Origin: Balanoglossus misakiensis
Lineage: Eukaryota > Hemichordata
Reading direction: 5' to 3'
Length of the DNA stretch: 64,000 nt
NCBI GenBank assembly: GCA_040954595.2
Contig: CM082588.2
Span: 3,038,001-3,102,000 of the forward strand
Shown: positions 48,542 through 64,000 of the stretch, piece by piece
How the letters are laid out: every line of letters begins with the position of its first letter
Position numbering within the stretch: position 1 is the stretch's first letter
Notes under the pieces: generated by a model
Databases searched by the model: none
What the model was told of the DNA's origin: nothing
The model's input: the letters and a program-made list of their open reading frames with translations, nothing else
Program-made: the position numbers and the translations under genes

Positions 48542-50231
48542 GCATGTCTTTTGTAATAAAAATTAACAAAACGAAATAAGGGGAGAAAACCCTCCTCCCC
48601 AATACAGGATATTGTGGTCAGGAGAGATCTTCGGCTCAACTGGGAAAATGAGAAACTGATCTTCGTCCATGATCAGCATAAAGGTTAATGCTACTCAGTG
48701 GTTGGTGTTACTACAGTCCTGTGGTTTTCTATTCAAATGTCGATCTCAGTATTTGAAAATGGCCAGGGAAAAACACACAAAAAATGATAACTTTGTGTCA
48801 CTTTTGTAGGCTGTGTGAGAGTGGTCAGTAGAGGAGTTTTACCAAGCTGTATAAAGGCAATAATGTTTCGGTGGACTTGTGTGTAACTAAGCAGTAGTTT
48901 TCATGTTGGATAGTGCCTGGCAATATTGCTTTCACCTCACAGTTGAGTCCAAAGGCTTCTTTGTACTGAGGTGCTTTTCTACAGTGAGCTTCAATGCATT
49001 GCACCCAGTATGCTGGAAAGGTCTGTGGGTGCACCATCTGAAATCCAAGAGGGCAGAAGGGACATGGGGGAAAAGAATAAAAAGTAATGATGATGTTTCA
49101 GATAATTTGTGTAACCCATTCATCACTGTTGGTGTGGTTTACCTAGCCAGCCTCCGTTAGATATCAGATGGTGCAGTCCTGTCCACGTGATTTTGTATCT
49201 GCAGTATAGCTTGACTGTATAGCTGAAGCAGAAAATAATGTATGTCATGTTCATTTGTGTCTGTCGTAGCATGGGAAGGCAACCTATGACTTTCTGACAA
49301 CCACTCTCCAATGTAATGTATTTGTCCTTTTTTTCAATCTCTGTCCAAGATGGTAAAAAAACAAAACAGTGAATGGAAATTTCAATATTGTGTCAGGATC
49401 TTTACTTTCCAGTTGTATTAGAAAAGAAAGCCCAGGGGCGACTTTTTTGTAGCAGAATTTGTTCAGGAAACACAAACTGTGTACCTTACAATAAAAGTAC
49501 CTGTATCAGTAAAATAAGCCATGACTCCTGTGGTTGTTTGTGTGAAAGAGGTGACTGTTATTGTTTCATGTCTATGATACTTCGCGTCTTGTTTTTTAAA
49601 TTTATTTTAAATACCATGTGCCAGAAACTTTTAAACATGCAAACCCTATATGTATACTGTGAATAGTGCAACATGTGATCATCTCTTGTTTTGACTGTAA
49701 ATCTCATGTTTACTAATAGATGTTGCAGCCATGTTGTTTTCTCTTCTTTACATGCAGCATTCTGTGTTATAAAAACATCAAGATTTGAACATTTAATTCC
49801 GAGTTATAAAATCATTTACACAGGAATATTGAAAAATGTGAGGGTATGAATATTCGCACTATGCCGGTGGTAGAAAAGCAGCCAAATTTAAATCCAGGCA
49901 AGACAATGTATGCAGTGAGATTTCACCATTTTGTCACCATTTCCTTTACATAAAAGTGGAATCTATCAGGTCTTATGGCCTACCAAGGATTTCTTAACTC
50001 AGTCTGTTTGCTTAGGATTGGTTACAGCTGTAGCACTACACAAACTGACGACATGATAGGGTGTCACACCAACTATCTGTAGATATTTGTGTGGATTACG
50101 TGTACTTTCATTGAATGAGCACAATTTAAATCTCCGTTCAAAATTGTTGCCAAGGTATTGGCATTGCAGACAACTGATATTTTATTCCACGCTTACTTCA
50201 AATTGACTGGATAAACCCAGACACTCTAATC

Positions 50232-52544
50232 ATGCAAAGGTAAGCACCATGGAAAGTGTAATATATGTGCACAAGTCAAACCGGTCATAGATCATATATT
50301 CATCCAAGGCATCTTGCATTCATGACATGGTCACACAGGATCTCAATGTATAACTAAAGTTCCTCTGTTCCTCAATATTTAGGTTGTTCATCCGTTTAAT
50401 CTGTATTGGCTGTGTTCTCACCGTGTTGGGTTACACACTACAGAAGAAGGCAGGGGTGAACATTTTCCACTATAAGGCGACAATGCACGAACCAGTCATG
50501 AAATATGGCAGTGATGAGCAGCTTAATAACTCACACCAGGTAGGCCTAGTAAGCTTTTTTGTACGTAGTCCATTTAGAGTCAATATGCACCTGGAAAGCT
50601 ATAGACACAGTATTAACCCATGGAGGTACATCCAGAAATCATTTTCTTTTTAATTTTTTTCCACACAGGAAGAAGCTAGTACAACAGACAGTAGGACGGC
50701 ATCTGTGCAGGTGATGATGAAGAATAAAACAGTGGTAGATAAAAAATATTCACAGGAAAATGTTCAAGAGATCTCAACCAACTCCCCAAGACGGATCCTA
50801 ACATCAGATCCAGCACAGGTGAATAACTCCATTTGTAAGAATATTGGTGTGTATCCATTGAAATTGAAGGCAGGCCAAAAACTGGAAGATACGTCAACAA
50901 AATTTGTGATCCCTCTGTACGGACCTCCAGGTGGACCTAACACGAAGTACTCTCCATTCAGATGGACAGTACAATTCGCAATTCAAAATAAACTTGGTCT
51001 AGCAATCCATCGTTTCAAAACTTATCATTCCAATGTAAATGCGGACAATTTTCTAAAGACGTTCAATGAAACCTATGACCTTGACAAACTTCGCCAGCTA
51101 CTACCAGTGATAACGTTGGAGGAATTTCATGATTTGTGCAAGGGGGAAGTTTCTCCCGGGGGACTTCTGTATCTCCCGAAGAAAAAAAGCGACATCAAAA
51201 GTCAAACTTGTGTAAAAGCCAGGACTGTGGTATGTGGAAAATTGACGTGTTCTAGCAAGACCGGACAGTTAGGTCGCAATGAATGGTTCGAGCAAGAGAC
51301 TGAACCCTACTACCTGAAGATGCCGGACATGCCAACGAGTTATGATGATTACCTCAACCATTTGCAAAACTCAAAGTCAAATGAACCACGATGCTTGGCG
51401 TATTGTTTTAGTGATACACAACTTCCATGTAACGATGAAGTATTGGCACTTCTGGATACATACTTGATCCGCGCACCATACATCCGTCAGATGGCCGACC
51501 AGGTGTATGAGAAAATGTGTGATGGGAATTATGCTGTTGTGCACTGGAGGAACACGAGTGCAGAAGGTTGGAAAGTGTAGGTTTGACACAGTCTGTCTTA
51601 GAATAGCAAATACTGGAAAGAATCCGTTTTCAAGTCTCACTCTGTATGTGCAAAGATATTCAAGAATGGTTATATACACAGTTATTCTAACAGCGTATAA
51701 ACTGAGTTAGTCTTCTAGTGCATCACCATGACATTCTTTCCTTGCAGCTGCCAGCCTCCTACTAAAGAACACGAAATACAGTGTAAGAGAAAAATGGATT
51801 CATTTCACCACCTGATTGAAATAACTGAAGACGCTGCACTGGACATAGAGAAAACACTCAAGTCAGAGAAGGTGTCATGTGTTTATCTTGCCAAGCCTCC
51901 CTTTGCACAAGTATGTAGTATTGTTATTTCTTCTGTGTTGTGTGAGATTGTTACTTTGACTGAGATTAATATTGTTTTCATTTCACAAGGTCAAATACTG
52001 CCATGACCTGCAGGTGAATACTTGCTTGTCTCAAATGAAGGATGCAAAATTATGGCATTAAACCTTTGAATAGTGTTCAATAAACGAAAGGACATCTTGT
52101 GTACATTGTATTTCCCTGCCTTACCATTCCTCATCTTTGCCTTGCAAGATTATCGAGGAACAACTCCGGAAAACAAGCCTGAAGGTGTACACAGTGGAGG
52201 ACATGCTAAAAGTGATTCCAGATTTGCAAAAATACCATGACGACAATTACGTCATCTCACTGGTTGAACAAGAATTGGGTGAAAGTATGTGGCTTCACAT
52301 TTAAAGTCAGGATTTTTATTAGTCCACAAATTATTATCTTCTCCTATTTTGGGTCGTGTATGCCACATTATCATTCTGACCAAAGAACCGTCTCCATTTT
52401 CATTTTACAGGAGCGGAGATATTTTTCAGCTACCGGTCGTCCAGCTGGTCTTTTTACGTGGAATTCACCAGAGACATGCGAGGAAAGAAAACTATAGGCT
52501 TATTAGAAAAATATCGCTTTGCAGAAGTTGATTCTGATAAATGA
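50232..52544 (+). CDS. Type II membrane protein of the GDP-fucose O-fucosyltransferase type
   Basis: Six exons: 50232-50239, 50383-50539, 50669-51576, 51748-51910, 52149-52278 and 52411-52544, 1,500 nt (499 aa) with matching phases. The start exon encodes only ATG CAA AG before GTAAGC and completes MQRLFIRLICIGCVLTVLGYT, a short cytoplasmic tail and signal anchor (about 4-19). The lumenal part has a GPPGGPN opening, W-T-V-Q-FA then LGLAIHRF, a family-typical HxR strand VVHWRN (347-349), and a C-terminal VEQELGAEIFFSYRSSSWS (Ser465-Ser469) like the SSxxS GDP-fucose-binding end of O-fucosyltransferases. It should act in the ER or Golgi. It matches neither POFUT1 nor POFUT2 closely enough to name, and the substrate is unknown. 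The donor at 51576 (AAAGT|GTAGGT) is chosen by phase. Confidence 0.78.
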
Positions 52545-53707
52545 GTACTTGTACACAATCGTGATTTTATCATTCACCTTTTCGGTATGTATGGTATAAG
52601 GGAATCTGATTTTGTGGGTTATTGTTAGATTGGTGCATAAATAATATTATGTGTGTTCATTAAATTCTAGAAAAGTAGGTACACCTACAGCTAAATAAGT
52701 AATGAGACACGATATATTTGAAATTGACGATATTTTTATTTCTCAGCAAAATAGGCAAAAAAAAAAATTAAACATGAAAATGACATAAAACAATTAATAA
52801 TATCTCACTGAGCATCCTGTGGCAGTGTTAAAAATGAGCAGGTTCAAAATCTACAAGTATTTCTGCTACAATTACCATTCCAAACACCATTCTCTAATAA
52901 ATAATTGAATGGCATAAGGCCACATGGAATACGAATTATTGATCGTGGTTTTATTAGCTTTACGCTGATTTTGTACATTCTGGGAAGTTTCAGACATACT
53001 GGTATTTGCAGCACCACTATCACTTTACACAGCTGCACAAATGAACTTTCACAATCCCTGTGTAAGTTACAGCAAGTTCTACTTTGATACATTTCGTTCA
53101 TTTGGCTCCGAGTGGGAACTCGGCAGTTGTCTCGTTCAGGAACACAAAGGCACTGACTGCAGATGTACATGTATATGTCTATTCCTTGACAGGCATTAAG
53201 TACAAAATGCTTTGCATTTGGTTGAACGAAGTAAGCAAAAAAAAAAAAAAATAGGACAGAACTTTTAGTAAGTTTCATGTTTTTGCGTAAAAAGCAACAA
53301 AACATATAAATTCCAAATTTGGTATAAATTAGTTTAGATATATATTATAAAATTTTCTCTGAAGCCAACATTTCAGTTAGGTTAGATCTTTATAATATAA
53401 AATATTTTCATCTGTCATCTTCTGTGTGGCCAGTAAGAATTTACTGCCCTCTGGTGTTCACCTGCTATTCAGAATATCATGTTGTTCAAAGGCTGTTGTA
53501 GTCAAAGATTCAAAAGAAAGAGACACCATTTCTGGTGAGGTACATTGGTTCTTTTCTTTTAAAAAACAAAAAAGACTGGGATGTCTGGAATCGAGGGAAT
53601 CCCGGCCGAGTACATTCTCTGATAGGGCACCAAGGGTTCAGTTATTTCAAGATGGCGAGTTCGATAAATATTTCAGTGGTTGGTCTTCACAGTCAGCTTC
53701 TCCGTCA
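52545..53707. other. Convergent 3' ends of the fucosyltransferase-like gene and SMARCAD1
   Basis: No coding exon is supported. A plus-strand AATAAA lies at 52896-52901. Minus-strand AATAAA lie at 52950-52955 and 52735-52740. The two 3' UTRs may therefore overlap. A minus-strand ORF at 52844-53305 looks like AT-rich UTR. Confidence 0.5.
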
Positions 53708-56700
53708 TCAGAGATCCAGGGCCACTCTGATCAGAGATGCCATATCAGCTGTGTTGTCATCATCTGGTGAGTACAAGAAACATGATTATGTTCAGAAACA
53801 CCACAGGCTTGGTTGCAACTATGCGGTCAGTATATGAATTTATTCAGTAAATGAATAATGTTAATGCTAAAAGTGAAAGCCCACGGAGTGTAGGTTACAG
53901 TGTGAAGGGGTCTTGTAACATTGCTTTTGATTGGTCAATTTCTTTGTTGATACACCAAACACATGAACGCTAACCAATCACACCCGACAATCTTGCCTGA
54001 AGACTCACCTGAATCATTTGTGGTCATTTCTTTTTCCAGATTCAGTTTCCCATTGGCACACCTCAACATGGCCTCCTCGATTGTATTCTCGCTGATCAAT
54101 CGTATGACACTGACATCCCTGCGGGTGAAACAGAAAGATCGAATTCAGACTTGAATTCAAACATTGCTGATTTCTACAAAACAACAAGCAAGACTACATT
54201 ACCTGGTTTGTCCCACTCTGTGACATCTGTCCTCAGCTTGTTTATCGTTGTACGGGTTGAAATCAATGTCGTGGAGGATGACTGTATTGGCCGCGGTCAG
54301 GTTGATGCCAAGACCACCAGCTCTGGTTGACAGCAGGAACACGAATATGCCATCATCATTGTTGTATTTATCGATCAATTCCAACCTGTAATAGTCAAAT
54401 AGTTGCACTCAGTGTAAGGACAAACAGTTGGACTTGTGAATACTTGTACAAAAATGCACTTTTCCCAGACTTGGTCGTCGAGCAATAAGTGAAAACTCTC
54501 ACCTTTCCTGCACAGCAATTCGACCATCAAGACGCAGGAATTTGTACTGTTTGACGTTCATGTAGACTTCAATGATGTCTAGCATCATGACGAACTGACT
54601 GAAGAGAAGCACCCTGTCGCCCTGGAAACAGACAACAAAACAATAATTGTAACTAAGCAACACACAGGTTGGCAGCAGTACTCATACGAACTCTGATATT
54701 GATTACAAAGTGACTGTAATCTCAAAGTATGTTAATCTTTACTCACGTTTTCCTTTAGTGTAGGCAGTAATTTATCCAGCATTTGGAATTTCCCCGAGTT
54801 AAGAATGATGTCATCAGAGAGACGGTTGCCACGGATGCGGCTGAAGTTATTGCACAGTTGATGTAATTCAAAATCTGACATCACACTCATGTCTTCAAAG
54901 ATCAGCTTGGGATCAGCATCATGGTGAGTCGGTTCCTAATTATTCAGAAAAAAAGGTTATTTTGCAGTAGTAGTCATCATCAGTCAATGATTTAGTGTAA
55001 AAACCAAGTTACCCAGCTACAAGCTTATGTCAAAGCATGGAACTTCCCTCTATTACCTTCAACATCAGCTTGGACATCTTCCTCAGCTTACTGTCAGTGT
55101 ACTGGTGTCTGTGCAGCAGGGCATGGTTGGCCATTTTCCTCAACTGCATCATGGCCCCGGACAGCTGGCCAGAGTCTCTAGCTCCTTTCAGGGATTGGGA
55201 TAACGTGAGTATGAGGTTGTTGTACTGCTCGCGCTGGCTGGTTGATAAGGGACACTTCTCGATGCGCTCACGCTTCTTGGGAAGTTGCTTCAAGACCTGT
55301 GAAGGCAAGACAAGTCACATCATTTCTACCTCTGTGACACAGATTGGTGGTTCAGCCTTGATGTGTTCGGTGGTCAGTTGGACTGGTCTACTTTGAAGAC
55401 AGGGGGGTGACAGCCCCTAAACCATTGTTGGCTTTCTCTCTCAAGAAGCAGTAAATATTGAAAGAGATGTTCAGAAAACAAGAAAAGTCTTCAAGAAGAA
55501 TGAAAATACTCTAGACTCTTCTACTTACGTCTTCCTTCACTCTTCGCAACACAAATGGCTGCATGATATGTTTAGCATGGGCTATTCTGTCACGTAGAAA
55601 ATTACTCTGGTCTGTATCATTGGAAGCTACTTTCTGCAATCAAGAACAGCACATGAACATTAGAAGTTAAGGAGACATTGCAGAGATAGGGAGTTCAGCT
55701 AGGCTAATTTCGACATGTGCTAGAGTTTCACCCCCAGTTCCATCTACAGAGGTCCAAGTAAACAATAGATTTGGGCCAACGTGAGTTAACAGTGTGTACA
55801 CTTACCGACGAAAACATTCGCTTGAGATGGTCTGTGCTGCCACCAACAATGAAGATGTGAGGCATGACAAACGCCAGCAGAGACATCAACTCCAGCAGGT
55901 TGTTCTGCAATGGTGTTCCAGTCAGTAATAGCCTCCTCTCCGCCTGTGTGTGAAATTCAGGTTTCAGTGATGGTGTTTTGGAAACACAGTATGAACATAG
56001 TATGACAAAACTTCAATTTAAAAATTCATAATGAAGAAGCAAAAAATAATTACGGAAAGTCCATAGTATATTGAACTGGTCGTTGACAGAATTATGCAAC
56101 TTAACTTCTTATTTTTTTCATGGAGTCAAGAAGAAATGGTATACACATACCCTTATTTTCAGCAATCCCTTGTAACGCTGCGAATTCATATTCTTTAACA
56201 TGTGCGCCTCATCCAAGATGAGATACTTGAAGTTCAGTTTCTTCAACAGGTTTTTGTCCTCTGCCGTGCTGACACAAATGTTGTACCTGTGGACGGGAGA
56301 GATCAGTAAATGGGTTCCACGACTTTCCAGGAGTATTTTGATTTGACGAGGACTTCCCTAAGTGGTTTCACATTCCGGGATTATTCATGACAGACCCACA
56401 ATGGGGGAACTGTCAAAGTGTCATACTTACGTTGACACCATGATGTTGAACTGTACACTGCCGGCAAAGATGCGAGCTCGTAACATCTTCCTGTCGTCTT
56501 GAGATCCAAAATACAGCAAGACTTCAAGGTCGGGGCACCAGTTGTTTATTTCACGTATCCAGTTGTCTAAACATGAGATGGACAAATTATTACTAACAGC
56601 GATAGAATGGCAGTAGTCTTAAAATTTACTTAGGCATATACTATTGTGCATAATCCTTCAACATCAGCCAATTTCATGTCAAACTTACCCATGGTAGATG

Positions 56701-59700
56701 AAGGCACCACAATGAGAAAGGGTCCGGTAATTCCTATCTCCAGTAAATGAGCCAGAAATGCTATGGCTTGAATTGTCTTTCCCAGACCCTGTCATATAAA
56801 AAACCAAGTGACCAAAAATTAATATATGACTACATGTATATGACACAAATAATTGATTGGAAAAATTGGCTTAAAAAAAATTATCATGGATGGTTTCCCA
56901 CTCACCATTTCATCAGCAAGAATACCGTTGACTTTTTTTCTGTACAGCAAAACCAACCAGTTGAGACCTATCATCTGGTAAGGTTTTAAAGAAAAGCTGC
57001 CAAGAGAAGTAAACACAGGAGAATGACTGTTGTGTGTTTAATACCTGGATATTTTGACCTGTAAATAACAGGAACTGCCAAGCTGGAGAACTTGATTCTG
57101 CCAGAAATCACCGTACACTAGGATTTCCGAAAACTCATGATTCCAAGCATGTACAATTCTTCTTACCTTGGATTTAACAGTTTAGGCTGTTCCACCAGTT
57201 GGCCTTCAGTGTCGGAGTCATTACTCCCACCCTCCAGAATCCTGGAGACGATCGTCTGCAGAGCTTCGGATATTTTGCTGCATTTGTTCATCAGTCTCTT
57301 CAGCACCTCCCGCTCCTGCAGAATGGTTTTGCTGTCCCAGATGATGTCGAAGCTCAAACCTTTGATGCTGTCAAATTTATCACACTGTAATTGAACGAAA
57401 AAAGAAAAAGTCATCAGAGATGGCACAGTCCCTGTAGGTCAAATTGTATTCTGAAGTTTTCAGGGAATAATCAAAAGAGCCGTTAGACGCACTCACCAGG
57501 TTATTCCAGGAAGTGAACGGCCTCCCGCCTCGAATCCTCTGAGATTTCATTTTCGAACACCCGGGTATGGTCTGCAGCTCCTCGATGGTGGCATCGTTGA
57601 AAAAGGACAGAATCACCTCCTGGCTATCAGCACTGAGTTCCTCCTCATAACTATCATCACTGTCATCATCATCCACGTCGTTCTCACTGTTGCTCCGGTT
57701 ACCAGCACTATCCTCCTCCTCCTTCTCCTCTGCCGCATCATCTCCCTTGTTACTAGCCTGCTCTGCCGAGTGTTCACTCTCTCTGTCATCGTTACTTTCT
57801 ACCTCTAGAACCCTCATATTCCCTTTGCTACTAGCATTACAATCTTTCTTGGATGTGTCCTCGTCCACCTGATCATCAACATCATCGTCTGCGACTTCAA
57901 CATCACTACTGTCTTCATCCTCTTCCTCGTCACTAGAGATGGCTAATGGAATTTTTCTCAACTGAACGTCTTTGGTTTTGGAATGTGATTTCTGTTTATT
58001 ATTGCTCGCCTTGGATTGTTTCTGCATTGGGCTCGCACTTTTACTGCCCTTTTTGGATTTGTCCACTTTGAAAGTCTCTGCACTGTCCTGCTGTGGTTGT
58101 TCGTCATCCATGATGATTATTGGACTGGCTCTTTCCTCTTCTGCAAATAAACAATGGAAGGAATGACCAACCTTGCAATCAGAAAGAATTAAAAATAAAA
58201 AAGAATGGCTGATTCAATCAAGATCAATGAAATGCCATGACCTACCCTCATCAGCAGAACTGTCCTCATCTAAGATCTTAAGCACCCTGGTAGCCCTGTC
58301 AACTGACCAGTCATGATTCTCCAATATTCGCTCCAAGTCCTGGTAGGGTGGGCAAGAAAAAAAAGCAGGTTTGTAGTGAATCGATCAGCAGTATGGGATA
58401 ACCATGATATTATTCTAAAGGACTTTCACCCCAAAATGTGGATGTGCAATGTGCTTTTCCAGCAATCATGATGGATTTTCAAAACTGCAGATTGACACTC
58501 GGAACTTACATTGGTGGAATGCTTTGGGAATGAAGCCTTGAGTTGATCAACCAATGAGTCTCTGTTCTGCGAGTCAATGAGAGTCGCGTCAGAGTCCGTT
58601 GTGAAGCTGTCTTGTAACTCTACCGGTTGTTTGCGTGTTCTCTTCTTGGCGGGCTTGATGGACCCACTGCTGTACTCGGTGTTCTCAAACGGTTCGGGTG
58701 ATACTGATCTCCTACGTTTCTGACGGTCTGAGAGAAAAGGGTCATGAGATATGGTAGATCGCGATGGTATAAACAAGTACTGCAATATTAACAAACAACA
58801 TCAGATATGCCATAGGGAGACATGCATAAATACTCACTATTTCTTTTGGGCGGATTAAAGATCATCTCCATAGCTTCATCTAAACTACTTGTCTTATTCG
58901 CAACATCTTCCAACTCTTCCTTAGTACGATCCGGAAATATATCCTGAAGCTGGGCCAGAATCTGCTCCTTCTCTTCCTTGGCATCATTTGTTGCAGCAGT
59001 CAAGCCCTCGTTGTTGGAGCCGTAACCGGACGTTGAACTGCATGGCCTACTGGGTGGCTTTTCTACATCCGTGTCAGACGAGTCGCCCTCACTGCACGAT
59101 GAATGGATCTGAAATGTTTGCTTGCTGGATGGCAAAAAAAGGGCAAGAAATGTACATGAATCCCCACATGAAACAAAAGCTTTATAAATATTCTCAAAGT
59201 ATTGTGACTTCATTAGACATCTTTACACAACCAATAAGTTCCACCCTGATTCTCAAACTGCTTACCTTTTATGTATCTTGCTTTTAATGACAGACTTCAC
59301 TGTGGCTTGTTTCAGAACACTAGACAAAGTGGCCTTTTCATCTTCGTCTTCATCTCCAGAACTAAAGACATACTTCACTGTCTTTTTCACTCCCCTGCCA
59401 GCTGCTTTTCTGAACACTGGACTTGGACGTTCTGAAGGCGGAGTCTCGGGAATGGTGTCAATGTCTGTGTATGTGAAGTACCACATCGAATGTTCATATG
59501 AATAACAATTATGATTATCATGTACATGTCATCATTTCAACAGGGAAATAATACGTCACGCGTTATATCCTCTTTATATTTTGACAAAATCTTTGAAATA
59601 TTCTTTGTTTAACACAAAGGGTTATGCCGATGTGTGTATCTCAACATACCGGGGGGGGGGGGGGTTACATCAGTACATGTACATTTCTCTGAAAGTGACT

Positions 59701-59821
59701 AACCTGTCGATCGCGGAGGTGTAGCAAAACGATTCTGCTTTTTACTTCCTCGAAGGCTGCTGTCCGCCGCCTTGCTGTTCGCCAGTCTCCGCTGGTATTT
59801 AAACTTTTCAAATCGGGACAT
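53708..59821 (-). CDS. SMARCAD1: SWI/SNF-type chromatin remodeller SMARCAD1
   Basis: Nineteen exons: 59821-59704, 59464-59266, 59091-58838, 58727-58510, 58339-58246, 58140-57497, 57384-57167, 56996-56906, 56788-56689, 56566-56431, 56286-56151, 55943-55806, 55633-55529, 55296-55057, 54935-54747, 54621-54503, 54385-54203, 54118-54009 and 53763-53708. They total 3,348 nt (1,115 aa; human 1,026). Two CUE-like helical segments precede an acidic stretch: [13 protein letters not shown]..., and [12 protein letters not shown]... with [10 protein letters not shown]. The ATPase has [24 protein letters not shown] (612/613 split by an intron), DEAH (716-719), [23 protein letters not shown]-like and the arginine-finger region [11 protein letters not shown] (1049-1059). 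It is nuclear; the known roles are nucleosome handling in heterochromatin maintenance and DNA end resection, with CUE contacts to KAP1. The start MSRFEKFKY resembles vertebrate N-termini. It is divergent from IARS2. Confidence 0.96.
59651..59664. repeat. Poly(G) run in SMARCAD1 intron 1
   Basis: Fourteen consecutive G residues, about 40 bases from the donor of the first exon. Confidence 0.9.
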
Positions 59822-60498
59822 TGTTCAGCTCTCTTGGCTAAAACTGTCAACTGAAATCAACCCGTTGTATCTTTCACGAGCAATGACAGCTGAGTTCTGC
59901 TGACAGAGCGGTCTGAGTGTTGAACAAAAAGAAATCGCCGACTTGCATATAATTTTCAAGACAATAAGTATATGTCTCTAACCCTTTCCTGGCAAATGCT
60001 TTGGGTAAATACTTCGCGAAATATAAACACGAAAAGTTATCACATAAAGTAATTAACCACTGTAAAGCAAATGATTGGTAATGACCCCTGACTTTCGCTA
60101 AATTTCCCGCTATGTTCCGGTTCTTATACGGCGCATGCCCAAACTTATCCTCAGCCGACAGAAGTGAAAATATACACACAGAAAATAATGTTACGCCTGT
60201 TAAAATAGTATTTAAATCAAAATACGATATTTACATGTTAATTTAATGGTATGATTTTGATCGCATAACACATTTGGTCCTATATACATTCGTCATAAAT
60301 AGTCTTTTCTTGCAAATTATTTCTGCTTTGGGATATTTAAATATCTGTCGAGGGTCAAAAGTGTATAAGGTCAAATCAGGTCACAGAGACTCGGTTTCAA
60401 AACAAAATGTCTGCGCGCATGTGAGGTGTGTGTTTATCATTCACCATGGCAATTTGTACCTGTTTTGTGCGTATATTCTGTAATTTCCACAGGTAGCC
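59822..60498. promoter_or_regulatory. Divergent promoter region of SMARCAD1 and IARS2
   Basis: The 677 bases between the two start codons include GCGCATGC at 60131-60138, the core of the NRF1 site found in many nuclear genes for mitochondrial proteins. No TATA box is evident. Confidence 0.5.

Positions 60499-64000
<3,502 letters not shown>

Larger units (their letters stand above)
46683..50231. other. PICALM 3' UTR and intergenic region
   Basis: No supported gene in 3.5 kb. The left part is probably PICALM 3' UTR, though the first good AATAAA I find is as far away as 48536-48541. A C-run lies at 47442-47454 and an X-box-like GTTACCATGGGAAC at 46761-46774. The right end must contain the promoter of the fucosyltransferase-like gene. 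Confidence 0.55.

Noticed and set aside
52844-53305. Minus-strand ORF of 153 codons
   Set aside because: It lies in the AT-rich 3' flank of SMARCAD1, contains a Phe run from a poly(A) tract, and shows no domain or splice support.
53535-53837. Plus-strand ORF containing AAGATGGCGAG over the last SMARCAD1 exon
   Set aside because: The YY1-like start is suggestive, but the ORF is antisense to a conserved terminal exon and leads to no further exon.

Overview
The window is eukaryotic nuclear DNA from an invertebrate animal. Genes are split by GT-AG introns, the intergenic DNA is AT-rich with microsatellites, and every recognisable gene has an animal orthologue. A Death/NB-ARC/WD40 gene resembling APAF1, short introns and MITE-like repeats suit an invertebrate deuterostome (hemichordate, amphioxus or echinoderm grade), but the species cannot be fixed from sequence alone. 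I built the gene models by hand from ORFs, splice sites and intron phase. In each complete model the exon lengths add up to a whole number of codons.

Layout, left to right. (1) 615-6409, minus: a 1,728-residue Death/NB-ARC/helical/WD40 protein, probably an apoptosome-like or immune signalling scaffold. (2) 6410-9264: 2.9 kb without a gene, holding a strong ISRE-like (IRF) site. (3) 9265-10965, plus: a two-exon gene of unknown function. (4) 11427-12690, minus: UPRT homologue. (5) 12996-17302, plus: ABCB7, the mitochondrial ABC transporter, head-to-head with UPRT, as I recall for the human X chromosome. (6) 18540-46682, plus: PICALM/AP180 clathrin adaptor in at least 22 exons, with a 10.9 kb first intron and several candidate cassette or micro-exons. 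(7) 46683-50231: no gene seen. (8) 50232-52544, plus: a membrane-anchored protein of the GDP-fucose O-fucosyltransferase type. (9) 53708-59821, minus: SMARCAD1 chromatin remodeller, 19 exons. (10) 60499 to the window end, plus: mitochondrial isoleucyl-tRNA synthetase IARS2, 5' part only, divergent from SMARCAD1.

These are mostly independent housekeeping genes rather than a pathway. Two divergent pairs (UPRT/ABCB7 and SMARCAD1/IARS2) probably share promoters, and two convergent pairs end close together. The least ordinary parts are the Death-NB-ARC-WD40 gene with its exon structure and upstream ISRE, the unknown gene at 9265-10965, the candidate PICALM cassette exon with a duplicated DxF-like motif, and the small TIR elements, one of which supplies a poly(A) signal to ABCB7.
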